A stretch of DNA of 64,000 nucleotides from Bifidobacterium catenulatum DSM 16992 = JCM 1194 = LMG 11043 (GTDB taxonomy: Bacteria; Actinomycetota; Actinomycetes; Actinomycetales; Bifidobacteriaceae): the NCBI RefSeq assembly GCF_001025195.1, contig NZ_AP012325.1, forward strand, positions 434,001 through 498,000. Reading direction: 5' to 3'. This document shows, one piece after another, positions 54,500 to 63,281 of the stretch (position 1 is the first letter of the stretch; each line of letters starts with the position of its first letter). The notes under the pieces were generated by a model. That model saw only the letters and a list, made by a program, of their open reading frames with translations. It made no database searches and was not told where the DNA came from. The translations under genes were made by a program, and so were the position numbers.

Positions 54500-55423
54500 T
54501 CAGGCAGTAAGCGGAAGCAGCAGATGCTCATGCAAAGCAGGACGAACGATATTGTCGAAATCGCCAGATTCCGGGCATTGAATCGCAACAACCAAACCCT
54601 GCTTCGGCAAAACCGTAGTGATCTGACCGTACGCACCATCCGCACGATATGCCCCCTCATAAGGCGACATCCAGAACTGATAGCCATAACCGCACGTCCA
54701 AATATTGCTATACGGAGTGTCGATCTGCTTACCGGAAGCCTGCTTGACCCACGATTCGCTGACAATGCGCGTGCCATGCCAAGTGCCATCATTCAAATAG
54801 ACCTGGCCAAGTTTCAACATATTCGCAAGCGACATGTAGATCCCGCCGCCTGCAATCGGATGACCTTGCGGGTCACATTCCCAAACAGGCCAACCCTGAT
54901 CCAACTTGGAAAAAATCATGCCATACAAATACTCGCCAAGACGCATGCCGGCAGCCTGCTCCAACATGCGGCCCGCCAAATCAGAATCCGCAGACGAATA
55001 GCAGAACGTGCTGCCGGGCTCCACTTCAACCCTGCGAGAGAACATGTACCGTAAATAATCAGGCGCACCAACACCACTGCGCCGGTCAGGGTTCATCAAA
55101 TACGCATGATTGAAACCGCTCGACATAGTCAGCAAGTGCCTCAGCGTGATCTGATCCAACTCCAGTTGCGCATCGGAGGGAACATACTCGGGGAACGAGT
55201 CGACCAATCGCGAATCGAGCGACAGCAAGCCATCTTCAATCGCAATGCCGATAGCCGTCGAAACATAACTTTTCGTATGGGAATAAATATTACGATCCTG
55301 GTCGGGAACGAAATGACGTTCCGCGATAATGGCGTCGCCATCCGCAATCGCAACGGCTTCGACGGGCAGGGACTCGCTTTCAATGAGTTTGACGAAATCG
55401 TTGAACATATTGATGGCACCCAT
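54500..55423 (-). CDS. Serine hydrolase, class C beta-lactamase-like
   Basis: 307 residues, without a signal peptide. The nucleophile is in NIYSHTKSYVSTAIGIAIEDG (S-x-x-K). The usual Y-x-N is replaced by YSS in CYSSADSDLAG, and a G-Y-G-Y-Q-F-W stretch stands where the KTG box lies. Such proteins act as esterases, peptidases or amidases. AAGGAG lies eight bases before ATG 55423. The 158-base gap to ettA holds nothing I recognise. Confidence 0.85.
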   Translation of the reverse strand: MGAINMFNDFVKLIESESLPVEAVAIADGDAIIAERHFVPDQDRNIYSHTKSYVSTAIGIAIEDGLLSLDSRLVDSFPEYVPSDAQLELDQITLRHLLTMSSGFNHAYLMNPDRRSGVGAPDYLRYMFSRRVEVEPGSTFCYSSADSDLAGRMLEQAAGMRLGEYLYGMIFSKLDQGWPVWECDPQGHPIAGGGIYMSLANMLKLGQVYLNDGTWHGTRIVSESWVKQASGKQIDTPYSNIWTCGYGYQFWMSPYEGAYRADGAYGQITTVLPKQGLVVAIQCPESGDFDNIVRPALHEHLLLPLTA

Positions 55424-55438
55424 GAAATCTCCTTTGAC

Positions 55439-55480
55439 ACTGCCTTACGGTGCATTACGGAAACTGTAACGTAAGGCAGT
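55439..55480. other. Hairpin in the leader of the serine hydrolase
   Basis: ACTGCCTTACG (55439-55449) pairs with CGTAAGGCAGT (55470-55480); the inner TTAC/GTAA can extend it. No T tract follows on either strand, so a control role in the leader, or processing, is as likely as termination. Confidence 0.45.
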
Positions 55481-55572
55481 TACGTACGATTGCTACATCA
55501 AACGATTTTTCCTAAGCCTGTCGCTAGATGGAGCGCCCGAAAAGCCGCTAGGTGCCATGCCTGAAAAAGTCG

Positions 55573-55998
55573 TTAAATGATAATGCCTTCGCAATGATCG
55601 ATCTCGTGCTGGATGATCTGCGCGGTGAAACCAGTGAATGTGGCATGACGCTCGCGGAACTTGCGATCCGCATACGAGACCTCGATGCGCTGGAAGCGGA
55701 CCGTGCGGCGCTCGCCTTTGAGGGACAGGCAGCCTTCGGAGGTGTCGTAGGCGCCGTCTTTCGCAGTGATCGTCGGGTTGAACATTACGAAGATGCGACC
55801 GCCGAAATCCTCGTCCACGAATGCAATGATGCGCTTCGAGACGCCGATCATGTTTGCGGCCATGCCGACGCAGCCGTTGCGGTGTGCGTCGAGTGTGTCT
55901 TTGAGATCCTGCGCGACGGCAAGATCCTCGGGCGTATTGAGCGCCTCCGCCGACGGCTGGCTCAAAAACGGAATGGACGTCATGATTTCGCGCTGCAT
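55573..55998 (-). CDS. def: Peptide deformylase-like protein
   Basis: 141 residues. The zinc site is intact: EGCLSLKG (motif II, Cys) and QHEIDHCEG (motif III, HExxH-type). Motif I reads CVGMAANMIGV where the family has GxGLAAxQ, so the oxyanion glutamine is a methionine or asparagine. Short deformylase-like proteins with MAANMIG occur in other Gram-positive bacteria. It may deformylate special peptides and leave the essential function to another copy. AGGAA precedes the start. Divergent from the RibD-like gene. Confidence 0.82.
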   Translation of the reverse strand: MQREIMTSIPFLSQPSAEALNTPEDLAVAQDLKDTLDAHRNGCVGMAANMIGVSKRIIAFVDEDFGGRIFVMFNPTITAKDGAYDTSEGCLSLKGERRTVRFQRIEVSYADRKFRERHATFTGFTAQIIQHEIDHCEGIII

Positions 55999-56112
55999 GT
56001 GATGTTTCCTCTCGCTGGTTCCTTTGCTGGTCTGCCAACATTGTATGGCGTTATTGTGCGACGCCGTACGGCGATGGGACGGATGACCGGTTCGCGCCTA
56101 TCCTTTTACGGA

Positions 56113-57045
56113 ATGTCTCGTGGCGATTTTGAAATGTGGGACCGCAATCGACGCAATATGCTTGGAACCATGGATGACATGCCTCAATATCGGAAATACA
56201 TGACGCAGGCGCTGGAACTGGCCCATAAGGGAGCCGGTTGGGTGAATCCGAATCCGTTGGTCGGCACGGTGGTGGTCCGCGACGGCGAGATTCTCGCAGC
56301 CGGATACCACGACCGCTACCGCGGACCGCATGCGGAACGCATGGCCTTCGACTACGCCGACGAGCATGGTGTCGACATGCATGGAGCCACGGTCATCGAC
56401 ACTCTCGAACCTTGCTGCCATGTCGGATCGCAGCCGGCATGCACCGATCTAATTCTTTCGCACGGCATAACGCGCGTCGTGGTCGGTTCGATCGATCCGA
56501 ATCCCATCGTGGCCGGCAAAGGACTTTGCATTCTTGAGGAAAACGGTGTGGAAGTGGTATATGACGTGATGCGGGCGGAATGCGACGCCATCAATCGCCA
56601 TTTCTTCCACTACATCACCACAGGAATGCCGTACATTGTGGACGGCAGAAAACATGCGGAGGAATCTGATGCCGAATACGCTGTACGTCGACGCGGGCTA
56701 TATGACATGTATGCGGCGGTGTTGGGCATATGTCCGATTGGTGGCCGTGCGGGTGCCCCGGGTAATTCGAACGGTACGGAAGGATCGGTGGGAAGTGCCG
56801 CACGCCTTTCGGGTCGGACGGATCGGCTGGATGTTTCAGATGGTGCCTTTGCCCATTTCGACGGACCGGTCCAAGCTGTGGCTGCTAACGAGGTGGTGGT
56901 CGGAAGGCACAAGCCGTTGCATCTCGACATCCGTGCGCTCGCCGATACGGAACCCGACGAATGGCTGCGCGAACTCGGCCGCCGCAAAATCGATAGCCTC
57001 GTCGTCGATGATGATGACGTTTTCGAAATACTGTCTTCGATCTGA
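56113..57045 (+). CDS. RibD-type deaminase with a short divergent C-terminus
   Basis: About 310 residues from the first plausible ATG (56113); ATGs at 56158, 56170 and 56179 are also possible, and homology begins near MPQYRKYMTQAL. The zinc deaminase domain is complete: GWVNPNPLVGTVVV, GPHAERMAF (HAE) and TLEPCCHVGSQPACTD (PCC...C). It should deaminate the diaminopyrimidine in riboflavin synthesis. The reductase domain that follows in RibD is lacking; the last 120 residues are short, Gly/Ser-rich in the middle and unlike it. No rib gene is near. It could be a deaminase with another substrate. Confidence 0.7.
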   Translation: MSRGDFEMWDRNRRNMLGTMDDMPQYRKYMTQALELAHKGAGWVNPNPLVGTVVVRDGEILAAGYHDRYRGPHAERMAFDYADEHGVDMHGATVIDTLEPCCHVGSQPACTDLILSHGITRVVVGSIDPNPIVAGKGLCILEENGVEVVYDVMRAECDAINRHFFHYITTGMPYIVDGRKHAEESDAEYAVRRRGLYDMYAAVLGICPIGGRAGAPGNSNGTEGSVGSAARLSGRTDRLDVSDGAFAHFDGPVQAVAANEVVVGRHKPLHLDIRALADTEPDEWLRELGRRKIDSLVVDDDDVFEILSSI

Positions 57046-57090
57046 CGAAAAAGGGATATGCCTATGCCGTGTTTTCAGTTTGAAATGTCC

Positions 57091-57280
57091 TATATGTGGC
57101 AGTTTTTGGCATTTCAGAAAAATGATTTCCGTTATATGTGGCAGTCTCCCAAGGAAAATCTCGTCTAGGGGGTACTGATTGGGGTCTTTTGAGGCTTGAA
57201 ACCGGTCTGGTCTGCCACATATAGCGGTTTTGGTTTTTCTGGGGATGACAAATCTGCCACATATAGTGGCTTTCAGATGA
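57091..57280. repeat. Four-box element A (TATATGTGGCAG, paired and inverted)
   Basis: Boxes: TATATGTGGCAG at 57091-57102 and 57133-57144; inverted CTGCCACATATA at 57212-57223 and 57254-57265. Within each pair the starts are exactly 42 bp apart. The inner boxes extend to CCGTTATATGTGGCAG and CTGCCACATATAGCGG. After the last box comes TTTCAGATGA. The element fills the convergent gap between the RibD-like gene and the DUF559-like gene. Copy B is at 59918. Confidence 0.75.
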
Positions 57281-58211
57281 GAATCTTTCTGCTTCCATTG
57301 GCGAGAGACGTTATGCGGATGTGTATCCTCCCTGAGGACATTCTTTGACAGAGCATGATGGGCTTGCTTAATCGTTGGCTCATCCGGTCGGCCACACGTT
57401 GCGCGAGTGCCCGTTCCTCGAAGTCGTTCATAAGGTTTTCGGCGGTCACTTGAATGTATGCCCAACCGTCGTCTTCCAAGGCTTCACGTCTCTTGCTGTC
57501 GGCGAGCCATTGGCCGGCGTGATGTCTTCCGTCGTATTCGATGGCCACTTTTATATCTGGATAGGCCATATCCAAAAGCACGATTTTCCCATTGTTCAGT
57601 CGAACCTTCCAGTTGACTTGCGGACATGGTAGCCCATTGCGAATCAGAGCGATTCTGCAACGGCTTTCCTGCGAGGAATCCGTGCCTTCGCGCATGAACT
57701 GTAACGCATGTTGCATTTTTCTGATTCCTCGGATGGGACGTTGTCTATTCGCATTCGCGTAGTTGCTGAAATCTTTGAGCCGTTCCAGATATTCATGGAA
57801 GTCGTCAATGCAGACTTGGGGAAAACGTTGGTTCCTTCTTAGCATTGAATCGCCAAGCGTTATCAGTTCTTCTTGGGGAAGCCGATTCGCGTGCATTGCC
57901 CATGTGGTTACTGGATCCGTATGGCGGATCTTGCCATAATGCGTAGCGGTTTCGATGATTGGTCCTGTCCACAGTTCAAATTGGACGTTTTGAAGATGCG
58001 TGCGTGCGTTGTTATCTGTGGCAAGGGCATGCAGGGAAGACAGCATTTGCTGATCGGGATATCTTGGCATCTCGGTTCTTTGCAGGCATAATGCCGTGCT
58101 GTGTGTAAACACCAGCTGCTTACCGGTTCGTTGCTGCGCCGCAAGGCATTGTTCGATGGTATGCGCCCGCAGCTGCGCGAGACTCTCAGAATATTGTGCT
58201 CCATTGTCCAT
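57273..58211 (-). CDS. Protein with C-terminal DUF559-like (endonuclease-fold) domain
   Basis: 312 residues. The N-terminal 200 are not recognised and are rich in Arg, Gln and His. Residues about 205-285 resemble the DUF559/very-short-patch-repair-like fold: VLLDMAYPDIKVAIEYDGRHH, W...D.KRREALEDDGWAYIQVT and a later basic helix. Related actinobacterial proteins occur near genome-defence loci and as AbiEi-like genes. No toxin or methylase partner is adjacent. The stop codon lies in the edge of element A. Confidence 0.65.
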   Translation of the reverse strand: MDNGAQYSESLAQLRAHTIEQCLAAQQRTGKQLVFTHSTALCLQRTEMPRYPDQQMLSSLHALATDNNARTHLQNVQFELWTGPIIETATHYGKIRHTDPVTTWAMHANRLPQEELITLGDSMLRRNQRFPQVCIDDFHEYLERLKDFSNYANANRQRPIRGIRKMQHALQFMREGTDSSQESRCRIALIRNGLPCPQVNWKVRLNNGKIVLLDMAYPDIKVAIEYDGRHHAGQWLADSKRREALEDDGWAYIQVTAENLMNDFEERALAQRVADRMSQRLSKPIMLCQRMSSGRIHIRITSLANGSRKILI

Positions 58212-58263
58212 GGAGCAAAAATAAAGGGATTGGTCGGTCTCTGTCCATCCGCATTCGAAAAAC

Positions 58264-58310
58264 AGTGGATAAGTGGATAACCGAGGTTATGCGCGAAAAA
58301 ATGTGGATAA
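58264..58310 (+). promoter_or_regulatory. Three DnaA-box-like sites
   Basis: AGTGGATAA at 58264-58272, AGTGGATAA at 58272-58280 and TGTGGATAA at 58302-58310. The last equals the consensus box (TTATCCACA) in reverse. They lie in the 199-base gap between the divergent DUF559-like and amidohydrolase genes. Function not shown. Confidence 0.45.
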
Positions 58311-58410
58311 ACAGTCGGCCGCCGGCATGCCTGATTGAGACGAACGTGCGCTGCTGCGCTGCTGCGGGATACCATGGCACGGGTAGAACATCACGTTGAA
58401 ATGAGGATGT

Positions 58411-59910
58411 ATGGGCGAGCCGTGTGTGATTGAAAACGTGTGTTTCGTAGGTTCGGATAAGCCGGTCGACATTGCTGTCGGTCACGGGCGAATAGCTTCG
58501 GTGCGACCTTCGGAAAGGACAACGGATACTGCTTCGAAGATATGGGTGATTCCCGGATTGTGGGACTGCCACACGCATTTCACGCAGTGGTCGTACACGT
58601 TGGGACGGCTCGATCTGATTGATGCACGCAGCGCCAGCGAAGCGCTCGACATGTTGCGTCGGCACTTGGAGGAGCGTCGTGAAAGCGGCACACTCGACCC
58701 GAACCAATATGTGGTCGGCATGCGCTTCCGGCATTCCCTGTGGTCCGATGACGCCCAGCCGACCCTGGCCGCGATCGATGCGGTGGCGGGAGACCAGCCG
58801 GTGGCGCTGTCAAGTGCCGACATGCATTGCGGTTGGGTGAACTCTGCCGCCGCGCGCAAGCTTGGCGTAGATGTGGACGAATCCGGACTCGTCGGCGAGC
58901 TTGAGTGGTTCGACGCCTACTGCAAGCTGGACAAAGGACCTGGTGCGGCCAATGAGCTGATGCATCTGTTGCGCAACGCCGAACGCGACGCTGCGAGCAA
59001 AGGCGTGGTCGGCGTGCGTGACTATGAGATGGCGGAGAACATCGACACGTGGATTAGCCGATTCTCGCAAGGGCTTGATGGTCTGCGTGTCGAGGCTGGC
59101 ATATATCCCGAGAGACTCCGGCAAGCCATCGACGACGGCTGGCACACCGGAGACGAATTGCCCGGAAGTCATGGTTTGGGCCACGTCGGCGCGATGAAGA
59201 TGATCTCCGACGGCTCGCTCAACACCCGTTCCGCCTACTGTTCCATGCCATATTCGGGCATCAGACCGGAAACCTACGGCACATTGAGCTATGCCCCTGA
59301 GCAAATCGAGTCGTACATGCGACTCGCCGTCGAACATGGCTTCGACATCGCCTGTCATGCCATCGGCGATGAAGCGAACACCATTGTGCTTGATTGTGTC
59401 GAACGCACCCATGCGCATGGTTCCATTGAGCATGCCCAAATGCTCAAGGAGTGCGACATTCCGCGACTCGCGCAGCTGGGACTTGCCGCAAGCATCCAAC
59501 CGCAGCACGCCATGGACGATCGTGACGTCATCGCGCGATTCTGGGGCACCCCCGCCGGAATCCCTTATGCATTCAATAGCCTGCATAAGGCGGGGACCAA
59601 ACTGCTCATGGGCTCGGATGCGCCGGTCGCGCCGCTGGACCCATGGATGGCCATCTCCGCGGCGGTATTCGGTACGGAAAGTTCCGACCGCGAGCCTTTC
59701 CAACCTGAGCAGTGCCTTGATTTTGAAACGGCGCTCGCTTCGTCCACCGCGGTCGGACGCGTGGCGTTGCGGGACGCAGACGCGGCCGATTTGGTGCTTC
59801 TGGACTGTGATCCGAGCATAATCGATTCTCCGGAGGCCATGCGTGCCATGCCCGAGCATGTGCTTGGCACTATGCTTGCCGGTCGCTGGACGTACCAACA
59901 GGCTGAATGA
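58411..59910 (+). CDS. Amidohydrolase, YtcJ-like (Amidohydro_3)
   Basis: 499 residues. A metal-dependent amidohydrolase: the HxH motif is in IPGLWDCHTHFTQWS, further ligands are in HAIGDEANTIVLDCVE and SIEHAQML, and GSDAPVAPLDPWMAISAAV is the late Asp loop. ADMHCGWVNSAAARKLG is typical of YtcJ. Such enzymes hydrolyse amide or imide bonds; the substrate is unknown. The 5' gap carries the DnaA-like boxes, and repeat element B begins eight bases after the stop. Confidence 0.85.
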   Translation: MGEPCVIENVCFVGSDKPVDIAVGHGRIASVRPSERTTDTASKIWVIPGLWDCHTHFTQWSYTLGRLDLIDARSASEALDMLRRHLEERRESGTLDPNQYVVGMRFRHSLWSDDAQPTLAAIDAVAGDQPVALSSADMHCGWVNSAAARKLGVDVDESGLVGELEWFDAYCKLDKGPGAANELMHLLRNAERDAASKGVVGVRDYEMAENIDTWISRFSQGLDGLRVEAGIYPERLRQAIDDGWHTGDELPGSHGLGHVGAMKMISDGSLNTRSAYCSMPYSGIRPETYGTLSYAPEQIESYMRLAVEHGFDIACHAIGDEANTIVLDCVERTHAHGSIEHAQMLKECDIPRLAQLGLAASIQPQHAMDDRDVIARFWGTPAGIPYAFNSLHKAGTKLLMGSDAPVAPLDPWMAISAAVFGTESSDREPFQPEQCLDFETALASSTAVGRVALRDADAADLVLLDCDPSIIDSPEAMRAMPEHVLGTMLAGRWTYQQAE

Positions 59911-59917
59911 AAACCGT

Positions 59918-60100
59918 TATGTGTGGCAGATTCCACGGTGCTGGAAAAGTCAAAATCGTTATATGTGGCAGACCTGAGATTTCTTAACGGGATTTTTCTA
60001 TAGATTTATACCCTCGAATGTAGTGTGAATCTGCCACATATAGCGCAAATCGGATTTTGAAGATGCCTTAATCTGCCACACATAAGGGATTTCAGATGAT
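59918..60100. repeat. Four-box element B (paired and inverted)
   Basis: Boxes: TATGTGTGGCAG at 59918-59929, TATATGTGGCAG at 59960-59971; inverted CTGCCACATATA at 60031-60042 and CTGCCACACATA at 60073-60084. Both pairs have starts 42 bp apart, as in element A. The outer boxes share the same variant base, as if held together by pairing. TTTCAGATGA follows again. It lies in the convergent gap between the amidohydrolase and metY. 60101-60207 holds nothing else. Confidence 0.75.
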
Positions 60101-60207
60101 TGGCGCGCCCGTGCAAGATGAGTATGAGGTGCGAGTCTACTCGGATAGGAGGAAGACCGCACCTCTGAGTGGGGATACGGCCTTTCTGATGTGATTTTGA
60201 GTGAGAA

Positions 60208-61488
60208 TCACTGCACGGCGGCGAGTGCCTGATCGAGGTCGGCGATGATGTCGTCGGCGTTTTCGATGCCGCAACTCAAACGTACCAGGTCAATGCCTAC
60301 GCCCGCTTCAATGAGCTGTTCCTCGGTGAGCTGACGGTGTGTGGTGCCTGCCGGGTACAGGGTACAGCTGCGAGCGTCGGCCACGTGCGTGGCGATGGAC
60401 ACCATCTTCAAATGGTCGAGGAACGCGGACACTTTTTCGCGTCCGCCAGGCACGCCGAAGGAGATGACGCCGCAAGTGCCGTTCGGCATGTACTTTTCGG
60501 CCAACGCATGGTATTTGTCTCCCTCAAGGCCCGGAAAGCTCACCCAGCTGACGCGCGGGTCGGCGCTCAGCCACTGTGCCACCTTGAGCGCGTTCGCGCA
60601 GTGGCGCTCCATGCGTACTCCCAGGGACTCCAAATGCATGCCCATGATCCACGAGTTGATTGGTGCCGGTGTTGAGCCGAAATCGCGCATAAGCTGTGCG
60701 GTGGCTTTGGTGATGTAGGCGGCCTTGCCAAAATCTTTGGCGTAGGTCACGCCATGGTAGGAGTCGTCTGGTGTGGTGAGTCCGGGGAATTTCTCCGCAT
60801 GAGCCATCCAATCGAAGTTGCCGGAATCCACGATTGCGCCGCCCACGCAGGAGCCGTGACCGTCCATATATTTGGTGGTGGCGTGCGTGACGATGTCCAC
60901 GCCATACTGGAATGGACGACAGTTGACTGGTGTGGGGAACGTGTTATCGACGATCAGTGGCACGCCGTGGCGGTGCGCTGCGTTCGCGAACTTTTCGAAA
61001 TCAAGAACGATGAGCGCCGGATTGGAGATGGATTCGCCGAAGACCGCCTTGGTGTTCGGCTGGAATGCCGCTTCGAGTTCTTCCTCGGTGCAGTCCGGGC
61101 TTACGAACGTGCATTCGATGCCCATTTTGCGCATGGTCACGTTGATGAGGTTGAACGTGCCTCCGTAGATTGCGGAGGATGCAACGATGTGGTCACCGTT
61201 GTTGCAGATGTTGAAGAGTGCGAAAAAGTTTGCCGCCTGGCCGGATGAGGTCAGCATTGCGGCCGCGCCGCCTTCCATTTCGCAGATTTTCGCCGCGATG
61301 GTGTCGTTGGTTGGGTTCTGCAGTCGGGTGTAGAAGTATCCGGATTCGGATAGGTCGAACAGTCGGCTCATCTGTTCGCTTGACTTGTATTTGAAGGTTG
61401 TCGCCTGAATGATTGGGGGTGTGCGGGATTCGCCGTTTCCAGGTTGGTAGCCTCCCTGCACACAGATGGTGTCGACGTTTTTGCTCAT
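60208..61488 (-). CDS. metY: O-acetylhomoserine aminocarboxypropyltransferase (MetY)
   Basis: 426 residues from ATG 61488, with AGAAGGAAA upstream; the longer frame to 61551 is not needed. A PLP enzyme of the Cys/Met metabolism family: YFYTRLQNPTNDTIAAK, TSSGQAANFFAL, and the PLP lysine in THATTKYMDGHGSCVGG. It adds sulfide to O-acetylhomoserine to give homocysteine. Divergent from xylA. Confidence 0.92.
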   Translation of the reverse strand: MSKNVDTICVQGGYQPGNGESRTPPIIQATTFKYKSSEQMSRLFDLSESGYFYTRLQNPTNDTIAAKICEMEGGAAAMLTSSGQAANFFALFNICNNGDHIVASSAIYGGTFNLINVTMRKMGIECTFVSPDCTEEELEAAFQPNTKAVFGESISNPALIVLDFEKFANAAHRHGVPLIVDNTFPTPVNCRPFQYGVDIVTHATTKYMDGHGSCVGGAIVDSGNFDWMAHAEKFPGLTTPDDSYHGVTYAKDFGKAAYITKATAQLMRDFGSTPAPINSWIMGMHLESLGVRMERHCANALKVAQWLSADPRVSWVSFPGLEGDKYHALAEKYMPNGTCGVISFGVPGGREKVSAFLDHLKMVSIATHVADARSCTLYPAGTTHRQLTEEQLIEAGVGIDLVRLSCGIENADDIIADLDQALAAVQ

Positions 61489-61552
61489 GGATTTCCTTCT
61501 TTCGATTGGGCGCTTCATTGCGTAGCGCTGCGGTGCAACAAACATGCTCACC

Positions 61553-61570
61553 TTATCACTGAGCTGATAA
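61553..61570. promoter_or_regulatory. Palindrome TTATCA-N6-TGATAA
   Basis: TTATCA (61553-61558) and TGATAA (61565-61570) form an inverted repeat upstream of metY, about 65 bases before its start codon. It could be an operator for metY or for the divergent xylA. No matching regulator is in the window. Confidence 0.35.
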
Positions 61571-61610
61571 TTGGCTATTCTTCAATAGAAACGCCGAATA
61601 GTTCACTGAA

Positions 61611-61640
61611 TTGACAAACTTAGGAAATTGATTTTATTAT
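61611..61640 (+). promoter_or_regulatory. Promoter of xylA (TTGACA-N18-TATTAT)
   Basis: TTGACA at 61611-61616 is a perfect -35; TATTAT at 61635-61640 differs from consensus by one base, with an 18-base spacer. The leader to ATG 61723 is about 75 bases and contains AAAGGAG. Confidence 0.65.
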
Positions 61641-61722
61641 ATACATCAAGACAGGCGGGAATCCGCTTGACGGGAAAAGCAATGTCTTGCGAAAGTAAAA
61701 ACTAATAGCAAAGGAGCAACCC

Positions 61723-63069
61723 ATGGGTCTGTGGGATATCGAAAAGATTCCGTATGTCGGTCGTGAAAAGGGACCGCAGGAGGGTCTGGCTTTCCATTAC
61801 TACGATGCCGACAAGGTTGTTGCCGGCAAGAAGATGAAGGATTGGCTGCGTTTCGGCGTCGCTTGGTGGCACACTTTCGATCAGGAGCTGGTCGATCCGT
61901 TCGGCACCGGCACCGCCCAGCGTCCGTGGTACGGCAAGTACTCCAATGCTGAGGATGAGGCCCTGGCCAAGGTTGATTACGCCTTCGAGTTCTTCCAGAA
62001 GCTCGGCGTCGAGTACTTCTGCTTCCATGATCGTGATATCGCTCCGGAAGGCGATACCCTGCGCGAGACCGACAAGAACCTGGACAAGGTCGTCGACAAG
62101 ATCGAAGAGAACATGAAGTCCACCGGCATCAAGCTGCTGTGGAACACCTCCTCTCTGTTCACCAACCCGCGCTTCGTTTCCGGTGCTTCCACCTCCCCGT
62201 TCGCCGACATCTACGCTTACGCCGGTGGCCAGCTGAAGCATTCCCTGGAGATTGCCAAGCGCCTGGGTGCTGAGAACTACGTGTTCTGGGGTGGACGTGA
62301 AGGCTACGAGAACCTGTGGAACACGCAGATGAAGCGCGAACAGGCGCACATGGCCAAGTTCTTCCACATGTGCCACGAGTATGCTCAGGAGATCGGCCTG
62401 GACGCTCAGTTCCTGATCGAGCCGAAGGCCAAGGAGCCGACGATGCACCAGTATGACTTCGATGCATCCACCGCCATCGCCTTCCTTAAGACCTACGACA
62501 TCGACTTCATGAAGCTGAACCTCGAAGGCAACCACGCCAACCTGGCCGGTCATACCTACCAGCACGAGATCCGCACCGCCCGCGAGGCCGGTGTGCTCGG
62601 CTCCCTCGATGCCAACCAGGGCGACAAGCTCATCGGCTGGGATATGGATGAGTTCCCGACCGACCTGTACGAGACTTCCACCGTCATGTGGGAGGTCCTC
62701 GCCGAGGGTCAGATCGGCCCTCACGGCGGCCTGAACTTCGATGCCAAGCCGCGCCGCACCTCCTTCGCCGCCGAGGATCTGTTCCGCTCCCACATCGCAG
62801 GTATGGATGCATTCGCTGCAGGTCTCTTGGTCGCAGCCAAGATGCACGAGGACAAGGTCATCGAGAACCTGCAGGCCGAGCGCTACAGCTCCTTCGATTC
62901 CGGTATCGGCGCGACCGTCGAGAACGGCACTGCCTCCCTGGCCTCCCTCGAGGAGTATGCTCTGGATATCCCGCAGTCCAAGCTCATCGAAGCCACCAAG
63001 TCCGATCACCTCGAGTCCGTCAAGGCCACGATCAACAACTATATGATCGACGCATTGGCCGAGGCGTGA
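61723..63069 (+). CDS. xylA: Xylose isomerase
   Basis: 448 residues, class II length. The catalytic His and Asp are in [13 protein letters not shown]; metal ligands lie in [28 protein letters not shown] and LDANQGD. It converts xylose to xylulose, which enters the bifid shunt after phosphorylation. AAAGGAG lies seven bases before the ATG. Strong codon bias and a near-consensus promoter point to high expression. A xylose kinase is not in the window; a GH43 gene follows. Confidence 0.97.
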   Translation: MGLWDIEKIPYVGREKGPQEGLAFHYYDADKVVAGKKMKDWLRFGVAWWHTFDQELVDPFGTGTAQRPWYGKYSNAEDEALAKVDYAFEFFQKLGVEYFCFHDRDIAPEGDTLRETDKNLDKVVDKIEENMKSTGIKLLWNTSSLFTNPRFVSGASTSPFADIYAYAGGQLKHSLEIAKRLGAENYVFWGGREGYENLWNTQMKREQAHMAKFFHMCHEYAQEIGLDAQFLIEPKAKEPTMHQYDFDASTAIAFLKTYDIDFMKLNLEGNHANLAGHTYQHEIRTAREAGVLGSLDANQGDKLIGWDMDEFPTDLYETSTVMWEVLAEGQIGPHGGLNFDAKPRRTSFAAEDLFRSHIAGMDAFAAGLLVAAKMHEDKVIENLQAERYSSFDSGIGATVENGTASLASLEEYALDIPQSKLIEATKSDHLESVKATINNYMIDALAEA

Positions 63070-63204
63070 GCCGAAATCGAGCAGTGGTTGGGTGCGCGTA
63101 GCGCTCCGAAATTGCCGGGGCGGGCGTGGCCCAACAAGGAGTTTTCGCTAGGACTCTGATTTATCGCTGGATTAAACAGCGAGGCTCGGTTGCAACAAAG
63201 CCGA

Positions 63205-63250
63205 ATATGGTGTGTCGAAGCGTTGGTGCTCCGGCACACCATATATTTTT
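63205..63250 (+). terminator. Terminator of xylA
   Basis: ATATGGTGTG (63205-63214) pairs perfectly with CACACCATAT (63235-63244), a 20-base loop, then ATTTTT. Confidence 0.75.
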
Positions 63251-63281
63251 ACCTCATCCTTCCTTAAATTTCCTTCGCATA

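Noticed and set aside
57062..57298. Minus-strand 78-codon frame across element A
   Set aside because: It consists mainly of the repeat boxes and the spacer, and the real gene on that strand stops at 57273.
57091..60084. A CRISPR array, because short repeats alternate with 30-base spacers
   Set aside because: The repeats are 12 bp, only two per direction, inverted in pairs, and no cas gene is present.
61641..61722. A riboswitch in the xylA leader
   Set aside because: The 80-base leader shows no long conserved helix pattern that I can assign; only the ribosome binding site is clear.
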